NCBI RefSeq assembly: GCF_021155765.1
Contig: NC_060110.1
Location: 25,008,001-25,072,000 of the forward strand
Reading direction: 5' to 3'
DNA length: 64,000 bases
From: Diprion similis
Taxonomy: Eukaryota > Arthropoda > Insecta > Hymenoptera > Diprionidae
Below, piece by piece: positions 27,594 through 39,540 of the stretch. Numbering within the stretch: position 1 is the stretch's first letter; each line of letters begins with the position of its first letter. The notes below the pieces were generated by a model, which searched no databases, was not told where the DNA came from, and saw only the letters and a list, made by a program, of their open reading frames with translations. The position numbers were made by a program, and so were the translations under genes.

Positions 27594-28022
27594 CAAGGAA
27601 GGTGTCCCAGGTCGACTCCTCTAACTTAGTTTCTTTTGCGATTTTACAGTAGACTAAAAACTAAGCTACAAGTAGTTTTCTATTATTTGCCGATAGACAC
27701 TTTAAGGGGGTGAAACCACACTCCAAAGTAAAGCATGTCAAGGGGTGATTTGGCAGATTTTTTTTCTTACTTAATTGAGAAAATAACATTTTTTATTTTT
27801 CATTGTGAGAGAACTTTTCCAGTTGAATTGGTTGAGAGATATTACGTTCTTGTGGGTGAAACTGCCAAATCGCTCCTTGAAATGCCTTACTTTGGAGGGT
27901 GATTTCACCCCCTTAAAGTGTTTAATGGCAGGTAAAAAAAATACGTGTGGCTTAGTTTTTAGTCTGTTATGACATATTACAAAAGAAATCATATCGGTGA
28001 GATTGACCTAGGATACCTCCAT
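27594..28022. mobile_element. Foldback element, copy 2, with nested outer termini
   Basis: Two nested sets of inverted repeats are visible. The outer set pairs GGAAGGTGTCCCAGGTCGAC (about 27,597) with GATTGACCTAGGATACCTCC (ending about 28,020). The inner set begins CAGTAGACTAAAAACTAAGC (27,647) and pairs with GCTTAGTTTTTAGTCTG (to about 27,966). Within it are the long TTTAAGGGGGTG arms (about 27,690-27,760 and 27,858-27,930). The spacer is inverted relative to the 18.5-kb copy, so the element is inserted in the opposite orientation. No protein is encoded, so it must be mobilised in trans. Confidence 0.75.
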
Positions 28023-31000
28023 TGTGTGACTTTCGATACACGCCAATGCAATAGGTAGATGTGCTTGGGATTGGCTTTGTTTATAATAGGATGTAAATAG
28101 TTGCAATCGATGATTCCTGATGTTGAAAGATTCGGTAAAAAATTTAGAAAAATAAAAAACGAAATTTGCAAATACAGGTATAAATCCTTATTTAAGATAA
28201 AACACAATAAATAATATAGCGCAAGGTATATAAGAAGATTACGTGCATAGTCAGAATTAATAACTATAGATGAAATGCAAGGTTGCAGAAGTGCAGTTTG
28301 TAATATATTTATAACAAGTAGATATATACATCTATTATTATATATCCAGAAAAATTAACAGCCGCGCGATCCACTATAGGCGGCGATGATTAAAGAATTT
28401 TCAAACGAATAACAAAATAACAAAGTCCCGGTGTTATTCCGTTATTGCTCGTATCAACCGCACATCAACCTCTCCCTGCTCCTCACCTGTAACAACAGAT
28501 AGGCCTCGGGTATACCTCCATCATTTTCCTTTTAAATTAGGCTCTATCCAGTAAGTCGCCTCGTACACCGTTTAGTGAGTCGCCTCATACCGTTGCACGG
28601 TTGATATACCTATTTATGTAGTCATGGACTAACGATTTCTCGCTTAATTACCGTTTCTTACCTTACTATTGATCTCGAATCTTCGATATTAGTTCCATTA
28701 ATGAAGTAAGAATGTATTAAAAATACGACAAATATCCTTTACACAGCAGATAATATCATCAAAGGACCTTATAATCAATCAAATTCCCAAATACACAAAA
28801 ACCAAGTTCCGCTTTCTACCTTAATTACCTTCGCAGTCCAAATGGTATTATAAGTAAGCACCGCACGAAGTCTTCGGCATCGAAACAAAAACAACCATCA
28901 TCAACGTGAATCTATGATACTTGAAGTTAATTATCCACGCGCGGGCATAATAACGTGATAAATGTCACAACATCCGCCAATCACTATCTATTTTCGGTTG
29001 GACTGTAAATTGAGTATCTCGAGCATGACCTGTCTCGGCGGCAATTTTACGCATTCTGTATACTTGTAAAATTTCAACGAAAAGGGCTATAATTCGAATC
29101 GAGTTTAATCGAAACATTGAAAAACATGAAAACATCACTGACTTCCATCACTTAAATAAGGTGTAATCCATCATTGTAGGCAACCAGCCAGTTTCGAGTC
29201 AGATGCATATTATATAAAACGGGGTGTAACATTGAATATAAATAAACTAGGGTCAGTCTAAAGTTAGGGTACTTCTCACAACTCTGAGTGGCGTATACGC
29301 GCGTGCCATGCACGTACGAATTGCACTTATCGTTAGGCATGGTTACTGGTGCATGTTTAATCTGTCGTGCATGGACTCAAAGACGAGCAACTCTGAAGCG
29401 GCCTAAGGAAAGACAAGAGACACATTCGTGATTCGGCTGCAGTATCGCAGCAGCAGCTGACGACGAGTATGCAGCCAGAAGACAAGAGCGCGTACGAAGT
29501 CAGGTCAACCTAAATATTATAGTTGAGGGCCGGCAGCCCGCCCGTAACCCAGTTGGAGATGAGAACTGTAACTTTTAGTGAGCCAAATCAGATTGACTTC
29601 CAGGCAGACCTCCGATAAAGATTTCTACACGCATTTGTACCCTCAATACCGTGCGGATATGGCTGTACAGTGTGTAAGTAGGTATGTACTATCTATACCT
29701 ACGGAGATACCATTCATCAAACTTCCAAAGCTCGATTGCTGTTACTTATCATGGCTTTCTTTGATGACTCGGGTGTTGACAAACTACGGGAACAATACAT
29801 TTGCTGATATGCTTATAGTGATATAATCTTTTCTTCCACAGACATACATAAAGCTCGACGTTTCTCTATCTACCTGTTCGTACGTTCGCAAATAACTCCA
29901 GAACTACTGAACCGATGTTGATTTTCTTTTCTCTTTGGACAGTTGCAATGTTTCGCCAGGTTTTGGCCTATATTTCGTTACAACCAGATCAATAATTTTG
30001 GACCTCTGACAAGGTCTCGATGAGCTCTACAAAAAATTCCGCGGTAATATGTGGCTGTAGCTAATCGTAAGAGTTTTGCCCCAAGAAGTATTTGAAAATA
30101 TTTGCGGGCGGAATCACTACGGATTGCTAGTACCTGTATAATATATGTGTATTCAATAATATAGCATGCGGCCAGCGTTTCGAACTCTCCCTAAGTCAAG
30201 GCCGGGAAAGTGAAACACTCATTCTAGGATATTGAAAAGGGGACAAGTCAGAAATTACGGTGAAACGTTTCGTATAGTTTGTCTTTAATTGTGTTTACTA
30301 TTTTACGAAGCATCACATTGAACAAACTTTTATTTGATCAAATTATCTGCAATAAAGGATGCGTCGTCTATCAAGGCAAGTTGTTTGTAAGGCTATAACA
30401 GTCAAAGGTGAGAGTTTAGTCTAATTTTAAAAATAGCGTCAAATGCTTACAACCGCGCGCAGCTTGTCTACATGATGTACGTGAAATCCACCTTTTTTAT
30501 ACCCACCGGTGAGCTTTGCTTTTTGCATTAATACATACACATGTTTCTATACGTGTGTAGATTGTAGGTATACACATAACCTCACCCACGCGAAACTAGA
30601 TACATTTACGCACGCATGAGATACGTCTGCGTAGGTAGACACAGTACAGATATTCGATAGATATAGGTGCGTGCAGTACAGGCACGTTTAATTTTGCAGC
30701 TAAGTCAGCGCAGGGTTCGATTCTCGATGCTGCAGGTATCGTGATAATAGGCTTCGATCGTGTGGATTGTGTAAAACTTTTGAAAACGTTGATATTTGCC
30801 TTCAAACGGCGCTAGGAACATTTTCTACCCACCTGACACGCTTGCTTCCCTGGTTTATACATATAATTTATTATTCCGAACACATTAACGTTTATAAACT
30901 AGAGCCTCTTACGTTGTTGAAGAGGACTTGAAACTCGTATAGGCTCAGTGCCAACAATTATTCTAGAGATATTCAGAAAACGGAGGTATCTTGCATTTCT

Positions 31001-34000
31001 CGTGAAGCTAATTGTCAAATAATAACTGCACTGACATCCATCCACTGTACAATGCACACGCACGTAAACGTGGAGTTTGGGTCTTGATTCGTTGAGATTT
31101 TTGAGAACGCGGACAGTCGTTTGTATTAACACCAAGCGAATACTCGACATTCTATTCCCACCAATTTCCCTGCGGCCACCCAAAAACTGCATTTGGATCG
31201 CCGATTAGATCTCATTTTCGAGAGTCGCAGTAATACTCGCAGTACTGCATACACGCTGACTCCGATTGTGTGAACGCTATCCATCACATCAGTGAGTTGT
31301 GCATATATGTACATGTACGTGCATACCTAGAGCTAGTTAACGGCTGGAATTCAGTTTGGTCTACGAGCGATCGTGGAGAGCAAAAGGAACTGGTGTCGTT
31401 ACGTCAGCGGAACGGAGAGCCGGGGTTATACGAAGTTAGACGCGTCCCTGGACATGTGTCTATTATAGAGATGCAGGCGTGGAATATGGGTCGCATACTA
31501 GACCAGCCCTAGGCGTGTATATCTGCGGGTCTTGTTGTGCTGGTGAATGTGCGTGAGTGCGTGAGCTCGCCTGCGTATCGTACGACGGCCCTAGTCGGTA
31601 GATATTATGAACTCGTGGCGCGGTTGCTTCTACGTTCGTTCCGTTCATACGCACGCGACGAATTTCATTCACCGAAAGCTACACGTACTTTATTTTATAT
31701 TTACCTGTATAATCGCCTTAACGCACTGCTGTGGTGGTGATGAATTTTCACTGATACCAATTTCCGAACTCCCTGAAGATCTGACGTACTGACTCTAGAT
31801 TCCTGTAGGTAATCGTCAACTTCGCATCTCTATGTATAGTACACCAGCCCAACGCATGATACCAAAACAGCGATGCCTAGGTGGGAACGACAAGTAGCGA
31901 CAGCAACACCACGTGTGACTTGATCAAAAGGGGTGAATCTCCTCCGTGTTCCTCCGTGATCTAGGCACATTCCGGTGTGTATATACATATACGGCATCAA
32001 GTGGTATCGTGTTGTTTTTGTTTATACTGTCCTATTCCCCTTTGGAAATTGCTGAATTCGTGAGCTTCGTCGCTGACGGAAGAACCTTGACTCTATGGTT
32101 TGGTGTGGTGCATGGCTAGGCTTCCACAGGCTGGAGTTTTACACGCCTATAGCGGCGACGCGTTGGCAACGCGGAGATCGCACCGGAGCGCGAACTCCCG
32201 CCGATGTAGGTGTGACCTGGTTTCCTAGAGTTTCACTTTCCTGTGGCCGAGGTAGTAAGTTGTACCGCGTAAAGGAGGTACCGAGGATTCGACCCCAGAA
32301 TTACGTCATGTATTGTTCCGCCAACCGTGGCAAACCGCCGGTTTCATTTTTTCAGCCCCTGCACAGCATTGATTGTAATCGTTCGTGCTTCTTCTACAGT
32401 TCATCGTATAGGATTGAAAGAAATAGGGGTTCGTGAACAAGGCGGCATTATTTGATCATTTCATGAAAAGTTTTGTTACGATTCATGTTCCTATATTTGC
32501 ATAATTCTACACGTAATCTGGAAAGCTGTACGTAAACAACATAGGTTACAGCTGTTCAAGTAAATGTCGCGAAAAGGTTGACGGTCATATTTAAAGAAAT
32601 TATAATCAGATTTCTAACCAGCGAATATTTTGACGATGAAATCTAGTTTTTAGCGGCAGTTGTTCGCCTCGGGCATTCAAGAAAATGGTGAGGATGTTGG
32701 AAAATTGTTTTAGACCTACAGTCCGTAATACTACCGAGCTCAATACATGAATACATAAATTACAGGGACGTTTGACCGCTGGCCAAAGTCAAGTTTGTAT
32801 TTTCGTGCTACCTGTGCACATTGTACAGTCAACTCCAATGTGAAGTTTTAATCAGTATTATTCCTACCGTTATAAGCTACTTTGATTTTTGTTTTAAAAT
32901 TCCATCTATTGATCCGTTCGTTCGAATTTGTGGATTTGTACTCGACGCAAACGTCGTTTGATCCGAAAATTATATGAATTCTCTCTTTCTTTAGGACAAA
33001 AATTATACGATGCTGATAGTCATTATAGTTGAGTGTTACAACTTATTCAACGTCCAACAGGTGCCAGATGAAATTTGGCTAAGTTTTAAGGAACAATGGC
33101 GAAGGAGCTTATTTACAGCATTCTACATTCTTTTTACCTTCCTCCTCTCGACACTTGGTGTCCACCTGTTCGACAATAATGAAAAATAGTATTTTGCGCT
33201 GTTTCAAGGTAAAAACAGAAATTTGACATTTACCTACCTATTTAAAAAGACTTTCAATACCTTGATTGTATTAAGATTCATTGCTATTTATCATCTTCAC
33301 TATCGAATACGTTCCAGGGAATTGCAACGACATAAATGCAGCATTTCCAATTTGCCTGAAAACATGTTGATTCGTTCACCGAAAATTTCTCACTTCCACA
33401 TTTTTAAGAGCGTGGCGTTTGCACCTTAAGTACTTATATATATAGGCCGGATTAATTGTCATGATACACCAAATTTATACATTCGTACATGCGACCTGTT
33501 GGCGAGAGTGTAGTGCTCTTGCACTCCCGCCTGCAGTACAGCCAGATGTGCAAGGACGCGCAGAGATACATTGACGAAAAGACTCGGAAAAGTAACCGGA
33601 AAAACGCTCGAGCTAAAACAAGCTTCGGAGCGTCTCGGACGTCGTACGAGTTGGACCCACGAACAGCTTCGTTGCTGAAAAGCATGGTCAGGTAGGTGCG
33701 AACGCCCACAGAAGCTCAAGCTTTTTAATGTACCTACGGTTTAAAATAGTTACATGCACAATTTGCAAAAACAGGAAGCTTGCTTCTCCTCGTTATCCAG
33801 CGTGGTGCATGTGGTACAGCAGAGTTGACTGTATAATTGTTTTTTTTTCCGATCGACAACAGCAGGCAAAGATAGCGTAAAAATAACAGCGAAGCCCCGC
33901 TTCACTTACTATACGTATCGCGTAGATGATCGAGCTTCGACTTCGCTCCATACCTAAGGCTTCGCCAAGGGAGTATAGGTACATACAACTCTTAATTGAA

Positions 34001-35700
34001 AATCGAGCTGTCTGTGTCGTTTGCGTTAAATTGTTTATTTTGGCTCGACCCGCAGACTCACACTAATAAACCTTCTCCCTGAGATCAGACTTTCCTGTCG
34101 CTTGGATGCATTAATAACAACAAGAAGACTTGGTTTTCCGAAACGTTATAAACGAATTATAAAAGACATGAAAGCAGCTTATAACTTCGAGTGCACATTG
34201 TTGCATAGTACCTACGGTGGATTCTTTTACTTTTAATAGTCGTTACTGATTGACTGCAGTTGTATATTCCTATTACGCGTATGAGGAATTATGCAAGTTT
34301 AGATACTTAAATCATTTATTTGAATCGCTTTGTCTATAACAGCGACATTTTTTTTTATTCCAAAGAATTATCTTCGGGAAAATCCTCTGAAACACCGATC
34401 GAAAATAGTACGTACTCGTTTTGCACTAAATCAGACTCTCAGTATTTACATAAACATCACAATTTTTATAACAATGGACTCGGATGAGTGTTCCGGATGT
34501 AAGGCGTTGACATCATTCACTTTGAAAACCACCGTCTTCGTGCGCTGCCTGCACACACCGTCGCGTCGTATTAACCCGATATCCTTCCTTAGAGCAATTT
34601 TCAAGGAACGAAAGTTTGGGAAAAGTTATGCCTAAGGCATTTAAAAATTTTTCAAACCTGTATTAGAAAGTGATCGTTGAATGCTACCGTGCGAATATAA
34701 TGTAAATATGGGTCACGATGGACAATTCATAGATATAGTAAATAGTTACTCGTCCGGTTCCGATAACGGTTTTAGTCCGGCCGCAATCATCGGGCTGACC
34801 GATCCAATCCGATCTGGAACCTTAAGTGGATAAACCGAATACCAGAGTATCAGATAATCTCCAGCTCAATACGTGCGTTCAGATATGATTACAATCGTCA
34901 CTTCTGCAGCTGGCACACGCCATTACGCCATAAATCCCGGTAAAACGGCAACCCAACAGATGATCATCTTGAGCCCATCAAGAGGACTTCTATCCATGTT
35001 ATATAGCTTCGAGACGTATTCAGGTAAGATATTGATGCCACTATGTAATATTGTGTAATTATAAGTGTCAGTATTATCCGCTCGTTTCACGGGGAAGACC
35101 CGCAGCAACGTAATCCTCAAGTTTTATATATACAATATAGGTAGAGCTCGATGCGAAACGCGTGTGTGTTTTACATGCAGAAGTATAATTAACTGGACCT
35201 CCGATATGAATTTCATCGGCGTCGTTCAAGTTATCAAAATCATCGTCCTTCACATGTGTCCCATACTCTTGCATATATGCGTAAAGTTTTATCGTAAGAT
35301 GATGAAACCTACAACACCATCTAAATACCATGTTGTGATTAGATGGCATATCGCGATGGTAAGTAAGATGGGATCAAACTTAACTAAATAAAAGGTGGAA
35401 GGAGAGAGTATTCTCAGCTCATTTTTTGAATACTTATATTTCAACTTCGTGCACATCAGTAGATACTACACATATGTGTATATATACTATGTATACATAT
35501 ACCCACACTTATGCAGTAAGTCACCGCATACATGGGAATACAACACAGGTATGTGCAGGCATAAAATGGTGATTCAAACGTACACTATACGTGCATGTTT
35601 GAAATTAATTTGTCGTTGATTTTGGACAAGGGATAATATGGAATACGTTGATGGGGTATGGCAAAGATTTACATGCGTCATATATACATGAGTAAAAAAC
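28023..35700. other. Long non-coding stretch
   Basis: No gene recognised with confidence. A motif CTCCAGAACTACTGAACCGA (about 29,897) resembles a segment near 60,502 and may mark an old transposon fragment. GC-rich patches at about 31.3-31.7 and 32.1-32.3 kb carry short open frames with no known domain. Confidence 0.4.
33489..33692 (+). other. Possible small exon, unrecognised
   Basis: A 68-codon ATG-initiated frame of balanced composition (charged, with DAQRYIDEKTRKSNRKNA in the middle) ends at a plausible splice donor, ATGGTCAG followed by GTAGGTG. It stands out from the AT-rich random frames around it. The opposite strand is also open, no acceptor-linked partner exon was found and the family is unknown, so this is only a weak candidate for a coding exon or micropeptide. 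Confidence 0.15.
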
Positions 35701-35739
35701 GGCGTTATAAATTTTATATCAAAATATATTTGTGCATGT

Positions 35740-36962
35740 AGACAATTATCAGATAAATATCTATATATGATATACATATATATATATATATGTATGTAAA
35801 TATATATGTATTACACATATACATGTATGTATATAATAGACAACCGTACACCGTAATCCGGTTAATCTCGGCGCATAAATATCATATACGTTGTAAATAT
35901 ACGTAAATACACAATGCATGCTTAAAACGTACGGTTTAGAATTTGTATACTATTTATTATACGCACGCATTCGCAACGAATATATCTCTTTACATTATTA
36001 TTTATTACATAAAATAAAATATCTCAATCACTCTCTTTCTATCTCTCGCACAATCAAACGAATGAACAAATGAACAAATGAAGCCTGCTTCACACGTGTT
36101 ACGGTAACTCAATAACTAGACCGCGTTTGAGGCAACGTTTATTGTACATGTGAGTATACTATATACACGATACTGCAGACGCTGGCTCAAACACACGTCT
36201 AAATAAAATACGTTGTTACAATAAGTATATTCTCAATAATAATATTAAATTCTCTAATGAAAATACGTATTAAACTTTCTATACATTAAAGTTAAAACTA
36301 TTTTACGCCTAATGTATGAATATATTAAATATACATATACATATTCAATATATATGTGTCTATGTTATATGTATACATATGTTTATGGTTATAATACAAC
36401 AGGTTATTATTGGATGCGGATAACAAACATATATAGTACAGTGTCGGATCGGGGATTTGAGATAAAACGTCTTAATTATAAATACATTAAATTTCTATCA
36501 ATAGAGCTAGTACAACATATTCGGTAACTATTATTTACGACAGTTATAATAACAATAATATTAATAATAATAATAAAAATAATGATGATGACGATGATGA
36601 TGATGATATTAGTGGTAATATGCAGTAGTAGTAGTGACAATAATAACAACAACAATAACAAATATATATGTCGTTATCGTTATTAGCGTACGATAGTAGC
36701 CATGATCATAATTAACAGTTATACATCGAACGTAATGATTATGATTCTTATACAACGTATAATAATGACGATAATCGCGATTTAGCGGAACCTCATACGT
36801 ATTGACAGACCAACGTGTACATGAATTGCGATGTTTTCGGGCGTATTAGCGTGAATCTATAATATACGGTATAAGATGATATGCCTGTATATATAAATGT
36901 CGAACAAATCATCATGTCGACGGTGTATTTACGAAAAATTTTGTAACAATAATAATAATCAT

Positions 36963-36998
<36 letters not shown>

Positions 36999-37030
36999 TG
37001 ATACAACAATAATAATATTACATCTATCAA
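35740..37030. repeat. AT-rich simple-repeat cluster
   Basis: The cluster consists of TA/CATA microsatellite (about 35,760-35,840), AATA/GATGAT/AACAAT triplets (about 36,543-36,662) and AAT arrays (about 36,943-37,018). It lies 1.2-2.5 kb downstream of the C/EBP stop codon, on the 3' side of that gene. Minus-strand AATAAA hexamers occur at 35,952-35,957 and 36,001-36,006. Whether the cluster is 3' UTR or intergenic cannot be told from sequence. Confidence 0.7.
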
Positions 37031-38141
37031 TAATCATAATAACGTAATAACCGTACGTAATCACAACGCCATGAACGGAATATACAACGATGTCAGAATT
37101 TGTTACAATACATGAATCATATACATGTATGTATAACAATTCAACCGTTGAACCAAGTATCTTCGCGCAGAGACGACCCAATCTCACGGGACGTTTACTT
37201 TTTTTAATGAAAGAGTCCTGAGTGATAGCATGAGGCTCAAGAATGGTACTGGTCAAGGTGTATGTAGGTAAAATCTAGCTGAGAATTGAATAGTACGGGC
37301 TGCTGGCAGCGGCCACGTTGCATCGATATTCCGCACGATCGTTGAACAACCCTACCGTTGATACACGTATAAGAAGTAGTAGGTACACACATGAGCTCAA
37401 GTTGACGTAGCAATTGCATCTTGCAGAGTACAGAAAACTGCAGTATACCTATGATAGAATGTCGGTTCTGTAATAATCAAATGAAAGCGGAGAAGGCCGT
37501 CGTCGCCAGTTCTCAATGCCCACGCAACTAGATTGATATACCAGGTAGGTAGGAAGGTAGGTAGGTAAGTAGGTAGATAGGTATAGGGTTACGGGAACTG
37601 TGTAGGTGACGATGTTCCATTCGCGCATATAAACGTAATAATGTAGGTAGGCATGCATAATGAAATGTATGTGTAATTGCAATACCACTATTGTACCGCA
37701 CAACTATACCCTGCAGCATTCATATTATACATTCAACGATGTACTTGCGCGTATCATGAGGATTCGGTGAAGCGGTCGGTCAATCGAGAGTGGTTAACGC
37801 AAAACATGTTATCACCTCAACGGATTAAACTCGGCCCGTCGTACGTCCGAATCCTTTCGGTTTACGCGACTGTTCGCCGGTTCGTAATGTACACGCAATA
37901 CATGGATACAAGGAAACTCATATACCTGCCGTACATACAGTCATGGCCGTCGTATCTAAGTGTATAAATAATATAACTGTTCTTCATTAAATCACTGTAC
38001 ATATACATATACAACTGTATGATTGTTCGTTTAGCAATTTTTGCTTATTATTGGATGAATGTGCCGCAGTTATTGACAGACGACCGCGCGTAACGGTAAA
38101 CGTGGGTGTCGCGCGACGAATTGGGCCCAATTTCCTGCAGC
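37031..38141. other. C/EBP 3' flank, no gene
   Basis: AT-rich with a GGTA-type tetranucleotide array (about 37,545-37,583). It may be partly transcribed as a long C/EBP 3' UTR. No independent gene recognised. Confidence 0.4.
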
Positions 38142-38147
38142 TTTATT
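38142..38147 (-). terminator. Candidate C/EBP polyadenylation signal
   Basis: The plus-strand TTTATT reads AATAAA on the coding strand, about 125 bases after the C/EBP stop codon. It is the nearest canonical signal. More distal AATAAA hexamers (36,001 and 35,952) could give longer 3' UTRs. Confidence 0.45.
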
Positions 38148-38269
38148 CCTTGGAGTCTCCTCGAAAGGCTTCTCGGACTCTGGGGACGGCGGAGCAAAGA
38201 AGCTAGAGCTCGAGGGCTGGAGCAACGGGCTTTGCATGGGATTTGATGGGGGGATCGCGGGGGCCGCTG

Positions 38270-39388
38270 CTACATGGGCCCCACAGCGTGTTGTTGGAAC
38301 TGATCGAGATGCCTCGAGATTTCGCGCTGTAGCTGCTCAGGTACGACGCCAACACTGCTGAATAGCGACCTAAGGACGCTTAGCTCTTCGGTAAGGAGTT
38401 CGATCCTCTTTTTCAGCAGATCGTTGTCTTTGACGAGAAGTTTTACCTTCTCCTCGGTCTCCCTCGAGCGTACCTTAGCCTTCTCGCGGCTCTTCCTCAC
38501 CGCAATGTTGTTCCGCTCTCTGCGACGTCGGTACTCGTCGCTCGCTTTGTCGATGCTCTTGGACTGTTTCCTCGCCGCCGCCGCGGCCGCAGCGGCCGCC
38601 GCATGCTGGGGGTGCTGATGCTGATGTTGGTGCTGGTGTTGATGGGGATGCTGGTGCTGATGCTGGTGCTGGTGCGACATCACGGGCTTCATGGGGCCCC
38701 GAGGCTGCTGGTGACCCCCTGGGACCGTGCTAGGAGTCAAGGTCGTGAAGGTCGGCCCCCCGTTCGCGAAGGGACCGGCGCCGTTCGCCGGGCTGTAGGC
38801 GCCGGCGCCTGCGGGGTACTGGGGGCAGTGACGCCGGTAGTCGGCGGGGTCGAGGGGCTCTTCCTTTATGCTGGGGGACTCGGAACTCGAGCTGTTGCTG
38901 TCGCTGCAGCTGTTGCTTCCCTGGTGATAACTCGCGCCGCTGTGTACGGGCTGTGGCATATAGGCGAGGGTTGTTCGCCCCGGGAACCCGGTGTTCCGCG
39001 AGTGCTTCATTCCGTTGGAACCTGGGCCTCCGCCGCCACCCCCGGGATTATTCCCGCTCCCGTTACCGCCCCCCAACATGTCGAGGAGCCCATCGTTGAA
39101 GTGCGAGTCGTCGATCAGATGCTGAAGGTCCAGCGATATCTCGGGGGTGTTGAGGTCCGTCAATTCGCCCGCTGCCGCGCAGTGCTCGGCGTATTGCTGG
39201 TTCAGGGTCGCCTTGCTCGCCGACACCTTGTTCACCCCCGTTCCGCCCGTGCCTCCGGACTGCTGGTTGTGGTTCACTTGAAGGGCCGAGTTGTTGTTCA
39301 ACACTTGGGAGGATTTCTTAAGGTCCGCCGGAACACCTTGGGACTGCGCCTGATGCGCAGCTGATTCGTACATCACCGGTGATTCCAT
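38270..39388 (-). CDS. C/EBP: C/EBP bZIP transcription factor (slow border cells orthologue), 372 aa, single exon
   Basis: The product is a nuclear DNA-binding activator that dimerises through a leucine zipper and binds TTGCGCAA-like sites. The N-terminal half has a conserved acidic/hydrophobic block (residues 80-105, [12 protein letters not shown] then LLDML) that fits an activation region. A serine-rich stretch (160-172) is followed by [12 protein letters not shown] (173-184), which includes an IKEE sumoylation consensus. His-Gln repeats (239-262) and an Ala run (263-272) precede the bZIP. The basic region spans about 285-307 ([19 protein letters not shown]), and the zipper leucines are L318, L325, L332 and L339, aligning heptad for heptad with vertebrate C/EBP (DNDxLxKR). 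The tail SLFSSVG also fits. The start is the first in-frame ATG, and the gene is intronless, as C/EBP genes usually are. Codon use is GC-rich against AT-rich flanks. The identification rests on the bZIP and is firm. Confidence 0.97.
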   Translation of the reverse strand: MESPVMYESAAHQAQSQGVPADLKKSSQVLNNNSALQVNHNQQSGGTGGTGVNKVSASKATLNQQYAEHCAAAGELTDLNTPEISLDLQHLIDDSHFNDGLLDMLGGGNGSGNNPGGGGGGPGSNGMKHSRNTGFPGRTTLAYMPQPVHSGASYHQGSNSCSDSNSSSSESPSIKEEPLDPADYRRHCPQYPAGAGAYSPANGAGPFANGGPTFTTLTPSTVPGGHQQPRGPMKPVMSHQHQHQHQHPHQHQHQHQHQHPQHAAAAAAAAAARKQSKSIDKASDEYRRRRERNNIAVRKSREKAKVRSRETEEKVKLLVKDNDLLKKRIELLTEELSVLRSLFSSVGVVPEQLQREISRHLDQFQQHAVGPM

Positions 39389-39424
39389 CGTTTACAGACT
39401 CTTCGAACTACTTCGCCGATCTAT

Positions 39425-39436
39425 TCACTCCCGCAT
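39425..39436 (-). promoter_or_regulatory. Upstream ORF 2 (three codons) in the C/EBP leader
   Basis: ATG CGG GAG TGA lies 36 bases before the C/EBP start codon, in the presumed 5' UTR. Mammalian CEBPA and CEBPB use a short upstream frame to set start-site choice, and this one could play a similar role. The transcript start has not been shown, so inclusion in the mRNA is inferred. Confidence 0.4.
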
Positions 39437-39456
39437 AATATCGCGGACTTGGACTC

Positions 39457-39477
39457 TTACAAGCTTCTTCTCTGCAT
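39457..39477 (-). promoter_or_regulatory. Upstream ORF 1 (six codons) in the C/EBP leader
   Basis: ATG CAG AGA AGA AGC TTG TAA encodes MQRRSL and ends 68 bases before the main ATG. Together with the three-codon frame downstream it would force reinitiation or leaky scanning before C/EBP is translated. Another minimal ATG CAA TAA occurs at 39,519-39,527. Confidence 0.4.
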
Positions 39478-39533
39478 GTGCCGATGCGGAACGCACGGTT
39501 TACGACTTTTCTTCCTCCTTATTGCATACGTCA

Positions 39534-39540
39534 ATTTATA
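39534..39540 (-). promoter_or_regulatory. Candidate C/EBP TATA box
   Basis: TATAAAT on the coding strand, followed at once by a CRE-like TTGACGTA. A start about 25-30 bases downstream would give a leader of roughly 120 bases containing both larger upstream frames. No strong initiator is visible there, and a more distal start (for example TTCAGTC at about 40,344-40,350) is also possible. Confidence 0.4.

Noticed and set aside
38603..39364. 253-codon open frame on the plus strand opposite C/EBP
   Set aside because: It is the antisense shadow of the GC-rich C/EBP coding sequence; the product is low-complexity and has no domain.
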